A DNA stretch of 12,713 bases from Deltaproteobacteria bacterium (GTDB lineage Bacteria > Desulfobacterota > Desulfobacteria > Desulfobacterales > JAFDDL01): assembly GCA_019310865.1 (NCBI GenBank), contig JAFDDL010000043.1:1-12713 (forward strand), read 5' to 3'. Each line of letters starts with the position of its first letter. Within the stretch, counting starts at the first letter, position 1. The notes beneath the pieces were generated by a model. That model searched no databases, was not told the DNA's origin, and saw nothing but the letters and a program-made list of their open reading frames with translations. This document shows positions 6,966-12,713 of the stretch, piece by piece. A program made the translations under genes and the position numbers.

Positions 6966-7112
6966 GATGCATCCACACCCCCCACCCCCATAAGCGCTAT
7001 CACATGTTCCTTATCAAACAGGACCCGGGGATGCAATTTAAAAACCCTTGCCTTCAACCTGCATTTTTATTAGACAATACGATCTGGATTTCAAACAAAA
7101 AGGTATGAAATA
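6966..7112. promoter_or_regulatory. Divergent intergenic region between the two-component operon and mqnE operon
   Basis: These 147 bp separate the REC-TPR gene (minus) from mqnE (plus) and should hold the start signals for both operons. The side nearest the regulator carries a C6-A-C5 run (6978-6989), which is G-rich on its transcript strand. The side nearest mqnE is AT-rich. A loose sigma70-like candidate for mqnE is TTGCCT (7048-7053) with TAGACA 17 bp downstream, but the -10 matches only 3/6 and I do not claim it. On the other strand TTGATA (5/6 to a -35) has no matching -10. No riboswitch fold or clear operator palindrome was recognised. Confidence 0.4.
7100..7104 (+). promoter_or_regulatory. 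Ribosome binding site of mqnE
   Basis: AAGGT in the AAAAAGGT context lies 8 nt before ATG 7113. An earlier ATG at 7105 is followed directly by AAA TAA, a two-codon frame, so 7113 is the start. It is a moderately good site for the first gene of the operon. Confidence 0.55.
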
Positions 7113-8231
7113 ATGACCGCACCCTTTGTGGACCCACGCCTCGAAGCCGTATTCGAAAAGGTGGAAAACGGACACCGCCTTACCTTCGACGACGGCCTGA
7201 CGCTCTATCAGAGCCCGGATCTAATCGGCGTGGGCCGCCTGGCTGACCGGGTTCGCCGGCGACGGCACGGAAATTCGGCTTACTATATCGTCAATCAGCA
7301 TCTGAACTACACCAACGTCTGTCTCAATCAATGCCGTTTTTGTGCCTTTTCCCGCCAGGCGGATGAATCCGGGGGATTTACGCTTTCCATGGCGCAGGTA
7401 AAAAAGCAGTTACTGGACCGAATCGACGAGCCCATCTGTGAATTGCACATTGTCGGTGGGCTGAATCCCGAGCTCGACCTTGCCTATTATCTCGAGTTGT
7501 TAGATACTGTCCGGTCCGTTCGTCCCGGTGCCACCTTAAAAGCCTTTACGCCTGTGGAAATAGATCGCCTTGCCCACATCGCCAACCTTTCCGTTTCGGA
7601 TGTCATATCCAGACTGAAAGCCTCGGGTTTGAAGATGCTGCCCGGCGGCGGCGCTGAAGTGCTGTGCGATCGGATTCACGATGAACTTTTCCCGGTTAAA
7701 ATTGCAGGTCACAGGTGGTTGGAAATCATGGAATCGGTCCATGATGCCGGCCTTCCATCAAACGCCACCATGCTCTACGGTCATATTGAAACCCTGGAAG
7801 AGCGTGTCAATCACCTGATCACCCTGCGAACACTTCAGGACAAGACCGGTGGCTTTCTGGCCTTTATCCCGTTGGCCTTTCACTCCAAGAACACCCAATT
7901 GGCTCACCTTCCGGCGACAACTGCCTTCGACGATTTGAAGAACATTGCCGTCCCGCGCCTGATGCTTGACAACATCGCGCATATCAAGGCCTATTGGGTA
8001 ATGATCGGCGAAAAACTGGCACAGGTGGCATTGTCCTTTGGCGCCGATGATCTGGACGGTACCGTAGTCGAAGAAAAAATATCGCACATGGCCGGCGCCA
8101 CCTCCGCAAAAGGCCTGCCACGAAAAGCGTTGGATCGACTCATTCGCACCGCCGGATTCATGCCGATTTCCCGGGATTCATTTTACAACCCGGTGGCCGG
8201 CGGGGCCGACCGGGAGGCGTCCGGATCATGA
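7113..8231 (+). CDS. mqnE: Aminofutalosine synthase MqnE (radical SAM)
   Basis: A 372-aa radical SAM enzyme of the futalosine pathway. It joins 3-[(1-carboxyvinyl)oxy]benzoate to the adenosyl group of SAM, releasing CO2, to give 6-amino-6-deoxyfutalosine. The 4Fe-4S-binding motif is C70-x3-C74-x2-C77 in NYTNVCLNQCRFCAFSR. The family pattern continues with ELHIVGGLNPEL, LKAFTPVEI, LPGGGAEVLCDRI, NATMLYGHIET and FLAFIPLAFHSKNT. MqnE is told apart from MqnC by the IVGGLNPE stretch and the FIPLAFH segment, where MqnC has IQGGMNP and FIPWTFQ. The length is normal. A ribosome binding site (AAGGT) lies 8 nt before ATG. It is the first gene of a plus-strand operon, and its TGA overlaps the mqnC ATG (ATGA, 4 bp), pointing to translational coupling. 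The protein should be cytosolic and oxygen-sensitive, which fits an anaerobe. Confidence 0.95.
   Translation: MTAPFVDPRLEAVFEKVENGHRLTFDDGLTLYQSPDLIGVGRLADRVRRRRHGNSAYYIVNQHLNYTNVCLNQCRFCAFSRQADESGGFTLSMAQVKKQLLDRIDEPICELHIVGGLNPELDLAYYLELLDTVRSVRPGATLKAFTPVEIDRLAHIANLSVSDVISRLKASGLKMLPGGGAEVLCDRIHDELFPVKIAGHRWLEIMESVHDAGLPSNATMLYGHIETLEERVNHLITLRTLQDKTGGFLAFIPLAFHSKNTQLAHLPATTAFDDLKNIAVPRLMLDNIAHIKAYWVMIGEKLAQVALSFGADDLDGTVVEEKISHMAGATSAKGLPRKALDRLIRTAGFMPISRDSFYNPVAGGADREASGS
8212..8217 (+). promoter_or_regulatory. Ribosome binding site of mqnC inside the mqnE 3' end
   Basis: GGGAGG lies 10 nt before the mqnC ATG at 8228, within the last codons of mqnE. It supports the start that overlaps the mqnE stop by 4 bp. 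Confidence 0.6.
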
Positions 8232-9304
8232 AAACACAGGATCGGGCTTTGGAAAAAGCAGCGGCTAATCAACGACTATCCGACGTGGAGGCGTTACGCC
8301 TCTTTGAGGAGACCGACTTTTTAACCATCGGAGATCTTGCCAACCGCAGGCGCCTTGCGATGCATCCGCAGCCGGTGGTGACCTATGTGGTGGACCGAAA
8401 TATCAATTACACCAACGTATGCATCTCGGAATGCCGATTTTGTGCATATTTTCGTCGATCCGATGATGATGAAGCCTTCGTGATCACACGCGACGCGCTG
8501 GGATCCAAAATCCAAGAAACGCTTGCCCTGGGCGGCACCCAGATTCTGATACAAGGGGGAATGAACCCGGCGCTTTCACTCTCGGATTATCTGGAGATGC
8601 TGCGGTTTATCAAAGAAAACCACCCGATCCATATTCACGGCTTCTCTCCCCCTGAGATTGCGCACATGGCCGAAACGGCCGGCCTCTCCATAGCAGCTGT
8701 GCTAACACAGCTCAAAGCCGCCGGCCTCGACTCCATTCCCGGCGGTGGCGCAGAGATTCTGGTGGATCGAATTCGAAAAAAGATCTCTCCGGGAAAATGC
8801 AGCGCCGACACCTGGCTCAACGTGATGGCAACCGCCCACCGATTGGGTCTGAAAACAACCGCCACCATGATGTTCGGACATATTGAGTCGCCGGCGGACA
8901 TCATCGAGCATTTGATGAAAATCCGCCGGCTTCAGGATAAAACGGGTGGTTTCACTGCCTTCATTCCGTGGACCTTTCAACCGAAAAACACCCGGATCGA
9001 CGTCCAGACCGCAACGGCGGTCGAATATCTGAAAACGCTTGCCATCTGCCGACTGGTTCTGGACAACGTGCCCAATCTGCAAGCTTCCTGGGTAACCCAG
9101 GGCGAAAAAATCGCGCAAATGGCCCTTGCGTTCGGGGCCAACGACCTGGGAAGCACCATGATTGAAGAAAACGTCGTGGCCGCTGCCGGGATCAATTTTC
9201 GCTTGCCGGAAACCGAGATGATCCGATTAATAAAATCCGCCGGATATCAAGCCGTTCAGCGGGATTGTTTTTACAATCATCTAACCGAAAGTCACAATCC
9301 GTGA
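8228..9304 (+). CDS. mqnC: Cyclic dehypoxanthinyl futalosine synthase MqnC (radical SAM)
   Basis: A 358-aa radical SAM enzyme that cyclises dehypoxanthine futalosine to its spiro cyclic form, the substrate of MqnD. The cluster motif is C65-x3-C69-x2-C72 in NYTNVCISECRFCAYFRR. Diagnostic family stretches are GGTQILIQGGMNP, HGFSPPEIAHMAE, LDSIPGGGAEILVDRIR, KKISPGKCSADTWLNVM, TTATMMFGHIESP and GGFTAFIPWTFQPKNT. It is paralogous to the preceding mqnE: the two share layout and blocks such as RLQDKTGGF versus TLQDKTGGF. The length is normal and the start is backed by GGGAGG 10 nt upstream. Its TGA overlaps the GTG proposed as the start of the next gene (GTGA, 4 bp). Confidence is high because the sequence follows the MqnC subfamily closely. 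Confidence 0.96.
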   Translation: MKTQDRALEKAAANQRLSDVEALRLFEETDFLTIGDLANRRRLAMHPQPVVTYVVDRNINYTNVCISECRFCAYFRRSDDDEAFVITRDALGSKIQETLALGGTQILIQGGMNPALSLSDYLEMLRFIKENHPIHIHGFSPPEIAHMAETAGLSIAAVLTQLKAAGLDSIPGGGAEILVDRIRKKISPGKCSADTWLNVMATAHRLGLKTTATMMFGHIESPADIIEHLMKIRRLQDKTGGFTAFIPWTFQPKNTRIDVQTATAVEYLKTLAICRLVLDNVPNLQASWVTQGEKIAQMALAFGANDLGSTMIEENVVAAAGINFRLPETEMIRLIKSAGYQAVQRDCFYNHLTESHNP

Positions 9305-10542
9305 CCGCCAACGAGAACCCATTTGTTATGGGGGAATCGGCAAACACCACCCCCTCGGAAGCCGCCACCGGCACACAATCGGCTGTTCACCGTGCCGGCT
9401 GGGTGGTCACCGATCCGGACACCATCCTCGAAAACGGGTTTGTAACGGTATCCGATGGACGGATTGAATCCGTCGGCACCGGTCGGCCCCCTGCCGGAAC
9501 ACCCGTTTTCGATCACGGCGATGGTATTCTCCTACCGGCGCTGGTGAATGCCCATACGCACCTGGAGCTGTCAGCCCTCGCGAACCGCGTTCCATGGAAA
9601 CGGGGTTTTCAATCCTGGGTGGTCGAGTTGCTGCACCGGCGCGAGGCCCTTGAACCGGACGCATTGATAGCCGGTGCGGCCGAGGGGTTAAACGAATTGC
9701 TGGCCACAGGATGCCGGGGCGTCGGAGACATATCGACTCTGGGCATCACCGGCGATCTCTTGCTGTCCGCCCCAATTGACGGTATCTGGTTCCACGAGTT
9801 TCTCGGCGATTCGGAAATAATCAAACCCGACAGCGCCAAAAGCAGAACGGGGCTGCACCCCTCCCTGGCCGGTCACGCGCCCCACACCACTGCACCGGAC
9901 CGGCTGCAGGAAATAAAAGCGACCACTCGAAAAATCAGCCTGCCCATGTCTATCCATCTCGGTGAATCCGAAGATGAAATGGAATTTATCACAACTGGAT
10001 CCGGGCCTTGGGCGGAATTTCTAACCCAGCGTGGCATCGATTTCACGGACTGGCCGCTACCGGCCGAAAGCCCGGTGGTATATCTGCAAAAACTGGGCAT
10101 TTTGGATGCGGATACGGTGTCCGTTCATTTGATTCATCTATCCGACACCGATTTGGATATATTACGACAAAGCCAGGCAAAGATTTGCCTCTGTCCGAGG
10201 AGCAACTGGAACCTGCACGGCAGGCGAGCCGATTTGGGAAAAATACTGGCAGCCGGCATCAAGCCATGCCTGGGAACCGACAGCCTTGCAAGCGTCTCTT
10301 CCCTGAGCCTCTTTGATGAAATGGCCTTTACCGCTCGCGCCTATCCCGACGTGGCGCCGAAAGCGATTTTTACCATGGCCACCGAAAACGGTGCAGCGGC
10401 TCTGGGGTTGGCAAATCGGCTGGGAAAACTGCAGCCGGGCTATTGGGGTGCCGCCGCCTACATACCGGCTCGACCTGCAGCACGCAGGTCCATATGGGAA
10501 GCAATTGTACATCATGAAACGGGACAAAATGACCCACGATAA
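9301..10542 (+). CDS. mqnX: Probable 6-aminodeoxyfutalosine deaminase (amidohydrolase)
   Basis: A 413-aa metal-dependent amidohydrolase of the cytosine-deaminase/ATZ-TRZ group. The metal and active-site pattern is complete: HTH at 85-87 (LVNAHTHLELSAL), H219 with E222 (SIHLGESE), H276 or H279 (VHLIHL) and D327 in CLGTDSLAS. The N-terminal beta strands (HRAGWVVTDPDTILENGFV) belong to the composite domain. Members lying among mqn genes deaminate 6-aminodeoxyfutalosine to futalosine, the form used by MqnB, which is also encoded here; the substrate is therefore inferred from context. The start is chosen at GTG 9301, which overlaps the mqnC stop (GTGA) like the ATGA junction before it. ATG 9328 is possible, and the first 25 or so residues look non-conserved. 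A longer reading from TTG 9265 is unlikely. The 3' end overlaps mqnA by 14 bp. Confidence 0.85.
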   Translation: MTANENPFVMGESANTTPSEAATGTQSAVHRAGWVVTDPDTILENGFVTVSDGRIESVGTGRPPAGTPVFDHGDGILLPALVNAHTHLELSALANRVPWKRGFQSWVVELLHRREALEPDALIAGAAEGLNELLATGCRGVGDISTLGITGDLLLSAPIDGIWFHEFLGDSEIIKPDSAKSRTGLHPSLAGHAPHTTAPDRLQEIKATTRKISLPMSIHLGESEDEMEFITTGSGPWAEFLTQRGIDFTDWPLPAESPVVYLQKLGILDADTVSVHLIHLSDTDLDILRQSQAKICLCPRSNWNLHGRRADLGKILAAGIKPCLGTDSLASVSSLSLFDEMAFTARAYPDVAPKAIFTMATENGAAALGLANRLGKLQPGYWGAAAYIPARPAARRSIWEAIVHHETGQNDPR

Positions 10543-11377
10543 GCAAACACGGGTTCGAATCGGTCGGATCAGCTACATCAACGTCGATCCGATTTATTAC
10601 GGCCTGGAAACACAAGGTCAGGCACAGGATATTGAGATCATCCGTGCACCGCCGGCCGAATTGAATCGGCGTTTGGCCCTGGGAGCGCTCGATATCAGCT
10701 CCGTCTCCTCGGCGGCCTACGCCAAACACCAGCACGAGTGGCAATTGCTTCCGGGTCAAGCCATTGCCTGCAGCGGCAATGTCATGAGCGTACTGCTCGT
10801 CAGCCGCTTGCCCCTTGCAAAACTGGAAAGGCAGCTGGTTGCGATTACCGATGAATCCGCCACCGCAGCAGCCCTCATCCAGCTGATGTTTGTCGTCAAA
10901 GGCCTGTCACCTCGCTTTGAGATTAAAAAAGTACAGTCACCAGCAGACGTGACGGAACGTTTTGCCGCCGCGTTGGTCATTGGTGATGCCGCTTTACGCC
11001 ACCAGTGGCACCAGAGCTACCAATACGTTTGGGATCTTGGAGATTTATGGGCCCAACATGCGGGATTGCCCTTTGTGTTTGCTGTTTGGGCGGTTCGAAG
11101 ATCGTTTGCCGCCGCGTTTCCCCAAAAGGTCTCGCGGGTCATGGAACTGTTTCAAAAGTCCAAGCAGCAGGGAATCACCCACCTGTCAGAAGTGGTGCGG
11201 CATGCATCACAAAGGCTCGGGATCGATCCAGGTGTTTGCCGCCAATACTTTGAAAATTTCTGCTTTGAACTGGGTCCGATGGAAATAAACGGGCTTGAAA
11301 CTTTTTTCAACGACCTGTTTGAAAAGAAAATCTTTCCCGAAAAGATACGCCTCTCATTCTTCAATCCTATGCTTTAA
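10529..11377 (+). CDS. mqnA: Chorismate dehydratase MqnA
   Basis: A 282-aa enzyme that dehydrates chorismate to 3-[(1-carboxyvinyl)oxy]benzoate, the first committed step of the futalosine pathway. The fold is periplasmic-binding-protein-like but cytosolic (no signal peptide). Family stretches are GRISYINVDPIYYGLE (12-27), LALGALDISSVSSAAYA (49-65), AALVIGDAAL (147-156) and WDLGDLWAQHAGLPFVFAVW (168-187). The start is set at ATG 10529, with GGGA 4-8 nt upstream, inside the last codons of the deaminase gene; ATG 10514 would add five residues, and the longer open frame from 10313 is spurious because it runs through the deaminase. It is the last gene of the plus-strand operon, and its final 11 bp overlap the 3' end of the convergent mqnD gene. 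The length is typical for MqnA. Confidence 0.93.
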   Translation: MTHDKQTRVRIGRISYINVDPIYYGLETQGQAQDIEIIRAPPAELNRRLALGALDISSVSSAAYAKHQHEWQLLPGQAIACSGNVMSVLLVSRLPLAKLERQLVAITDESATAAALIQLMFVVKGLSPRFEIKKVQSPADVTERFAAALVIGDAALRHQWHQSYQYVWDLGDLWAQHAGLPFVFAVWAVRRSFAAAFPQKVSRVMELFQKSKQQGITHLSEVVRHASQRLGIDPGVCRQYFENFCFELGPMEINGLETFFNDLFEKKIFPEKIRLSFFNPML

Positions 11378-12206
11378 CTATAAGTGGCAGATCGCTGTCG
11401 GGCACCATCCCCCTTTCACGAGCCAGCCGGTAAAACACCTCCACTGCATGCATGCCCTCATCTCCCAGGTCGACGGTAAAGTCATTCACATACAGCTCAA
11501 TATGCTGATCGATTACATCCGGGGCCATCTCCTGGGCTTGCGCAGTAATATAGGCAGCGGCATCGTCGCGATGTGCCATGCCGTATGAGACACTCGCATG
11601 AAGCGTTTTTTGCACGTCTCGTATCAAATTTTGGGATAGATTCCGACGAATGGCAATCCCCCCCAGGGGAATGGGTAAACCGGTTTCAGACTCCCACCAC
11701 TGTCCCAGATCGATGAGGCGCTTCAAGCCGTATCGCTCGTAGGTAAAGCGACCCTCATGGATAATAACGCCGGATTGCACCCGTCCCTGTTCGATTGCCG
11801 GCATGATCTCATCGAAGACCATGGGAACAAGGGGCGGCAGATTCTCCGAAAACATGCCCAGAAGCATGCAGGCCGTGGTCCAAAGGCCCGGAACGGCCAC
11901 CGGTTTTCTCATAGCCCTTGAAATGTCCACACCCTCCCGGGCAACCAGCAGTGGACCGCAACCCCGTCCCAGCGCGGCGCCGGACCGCAGCAAGCCGTAG
12001 GTATCCGTAAGATGCCCCAGGGCCGCAAAGGAGATCTTGGTGATATCGAGGCTGCCGTGTTTTGCTCGCTGATTCAATAATTCCACGTCCGCCAGCGAAA
12101 TGTCATACGAAATGCCCCGGCAGTCAACGGCGCCATGGGCCATGGCATAGAAAATCAACGTATCGTTGGGGCAGGTTGAATACCCCAATGACAGGTTACG
12201 CGTCAT
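11367..12206 (-). CDS. mqnD: 1,4-Dihydroxy-6-naphthoate synthase MqnD
   Basis: A 279-aa enzyme that converts cyclic dehypoxanthine futalosine to 1,4-dihydroxy-6-naphthoate. It is related to MqnA and likewise has a periplasmic-binding-protein-like fold. Recognisable stretches are LGYSTCPNDTLIFYAMAHG (7-25), DISLADVELLNQRA, GSLDITKISFAAL, LLRSGAALGRGCGPLLVA (72-89) and GVIIHEGRFTYERYGL (146-161). His150 in IIHEGR probably corresponds to the proposed catalytic base of the family. The start at 12206 is supported by AAGGAAA (12216-12222, minus strand) 9 nt upstream. It overlaps the end of mqnB by 11 bp, so mqnB-mqnD is a coupled operon whose promoter lies outside the window. Its 3' end overlaps mqnA tail to tail, with no terminator between them. 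Confidence 0.95.
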   Translation of the reverse strand: MTRNLSLGYSTCPNDTLIFYAMAHGAVDCRGISYDISLADVELLNQRAKHGSLDITKISFAALGHLTDTYGLLRSGAALGRGCGPLLVAREGVDISRAMRKPVAVPGLWTTACMLLGMFSENLPPLVPMVFDEIMPAIEQGRVQSGVIIHEGRFTYERYGLKRLIDLGQWWESETGLPIPLGGIAIRRNLSQNLIRDVQKTLHASVSYGMAHRDDAAAYITAQAQEMAPDVIDQHIELYVNDFTVDLGDEGMHAVEVFYRLARERGMVPDSDLPLIVKA

Positions 12207-12713
12207 TTCGATCTGTTTCCTTTATATCTGCCAGAAAAGCGCTGACGGCCCGGGTGCATTTTTCAAATGCCGCCGGTAGATTCCAGGACGCACGATCGCG
12301 TTTACCCACCAGGTTGCCGGCCGATCGTATCTCCACAAAAGGAATGCCATAATGGCAGGCGAGCTGAGCGCCGGCGGAACCTTCCATCGATTCCATGGTT
12401 GCACCGAACTGCTCATACAGGCATCCGGCACGCTCGTCGGTTGCGGTGATCGTGGAAACCGTGATAAACGGTCCGATTTGAACTTTGCCAAAACAGTTTC
12501 GCAAAACACGCGCAACTGAAAGCGCCAGTTTTTCGTCCATGGGAATTCGATTTTTATAGCTTCCCTGGGAACAAGTACCGATTGAAAAGGGCAGCTCCAC
12601 CAACGGATTGCCGGGGATTTCGGATTCAATGCCAAGCTGTGCGTCAATTTCTCCGGTTGCAACGGCCAGATCCCCAACGGCCATGCCGGCCTGGGGAAAT
12701 CCCCCCCCGCACC
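12196..12713 (-). CDS. mqnB: Futalosine hydrolase MqnB, 5'-truncated by the window edge
   Basis: The frame runs off the right edge, leaving 171 C-terminal residues of a nucleoside-phosphorylase-like enzyme that removes hypoxanthine from futalosine to give dehypoxanthine futalosine. The visible part starts CGGGFPQAGMAVGDLAVAT, matching the family's G-x-G-G-x-F/Y-P-x-A/S-G-L-x-x-GD region, so the ATG codon at 12684 is an internal Met. Later come ATMESMEGSAGAQLACHYG, with the MEG nucleoside-binding motif, and EIRSAGNLVGKRDR, with the catalytic Asp of the family in RD. It overlaps mqnD by 11 bp. With the amidohydrolase in the opposite operon it supports the route aminofutalosine to futalosine to dehypoxanthine futalosine. 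A run of eight C (12701-12708) codes for the glycines at the truncated end. Confidence 0.92.
   Translation of the reverse strand, partial: CGGGFPQAGMAVGDLAVATGEIDAQLGIESEIPGNPLVELPFSIGTCSQGSYKNRIPMDEKLALSVARVLRNCFGKVQIGPFITVSTITATDERAGCLYEQFGATMESMEGSAGAQLACHYGIPFVEIRSAGNLVGKRDRASWNLPAAFEKCTRAVSAFLADIKETDRNDA

Noticed and set aside
6465..6993. Two further plus-strand open frames over the receiver domain region
   Set aside because: They are antisense shadows of the REC-TPR gene; none has a ribosome binding site or domain pattern.
5715..7073. Long plus-strand open frames (249 and 202 codons) antisense to the response regulator and kinase genes
   Set aside because: They mirror minus-strand genes with full receiver, TPR and kinase motifs. 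Their translations are rich in His, Phe, Arg and Gln with no recognisable domain, as expected from antisense reading of a GC-biased gene.
9265..9300. TTG start at 9265 for the deaminase
   Set aside because: It would overlap mqnC by 40 bp with a rare start codon. GTG 9301 gives a 4-bp GTGA junction like the preceding ATGA junction.
10313..10528. Extension of the mqnA frame upstream to ATG 10313
   Set aside because: This stretch lies inside the deaminase gene, which has conserved sequence there (GTDS region and C-terminus), and the extra 72 residues do not resemble MqnA.
10548..10562. GGTTCGAATC resembling a tRNA T-loop
   Set aside because: It lies in the N-terminal codons of mqnA (VRIGR region). 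No acceptor or anticodon stem can be built around it. A similar TTCGAA near 207 is likewise inside coding sequence.

Overview
The window looks like chromosomal DNA from an anaerobic, menaquinone-using bacterium, most likely a deltaproteobacterial sulfate reducer (Desulfobacterota, Desulfobacterales-like). This is an inference from moderate GC, an almost complete futalosine (alternative menaquinone) pathway, a cytosolic GAF histidine kinase paired with a REC-TPR regulator, and the style of the accessory proteins. No 16S or other marker gene is present to confirm it. Gene density is high. The longest gene-free stretches are about 120-150 bp, and no tRNA, rRNA, CRISPR array, IS element or phage gene was recognised.

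Left part (1-4586). A 3' fragment of an unrecognised gene (+) ends 5 bp from the end of a convergent gene for a protein with a formylglycine-generating-enzyme (FGE/SUMF1) fold that lacks the canonical catalytic cysteine pair. Divergent from it, three co-directional genes encode an orphan ParA/Soj-type ATPase, a small protein with a compact N-terminus and a very acidic tail, and a 452-aa protein with a conserved N-terminal region, a long Pro/Glu/Ala-rich linker and two topoisomerase-I-type Cys4 zinc ribbons. No ParB-like gene or parS-like palindrome was seen. The trio is the best candidate here for an undescribed system. A 28-codon Lys/Arg-rich reading frame sits immediately after the zinc-ribbon stop codon.

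Middle part (4572-7112). A minus-strand two-gene operon encodes a REC-TPR response regulator followed 9 bp later by a soluble GAF-HisKA-HATPase sensor kinase. It is divergent from the menaquinone genes across a 147-bp intergenic region.

Right part (7113-12713). Six futalosine-pathway genes form two convergent operons. On the plus strand, mqnE, mqnC, an amidohydrolase that is probably 6-aminodeoxyfutalosine deaminase, and mqnA overlap one another by 4, 4 and 14 bp. On the minus strand, mqnB (cut by the window edge) and mqnD overlap by 11 bp. The order of reactions is MqnA (chorismate to 3-enolpyruvylbenzoate), MqnE (to aminofutalosine), deaminase (to futalosine), MqnB (removes hypoxanthine), MqnC (radical cyclisation), MqnD (release of 1,4-dihydroxy-6-naphthoate). 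The late prenylation, decarboxylation and methylation genes are not in the window.
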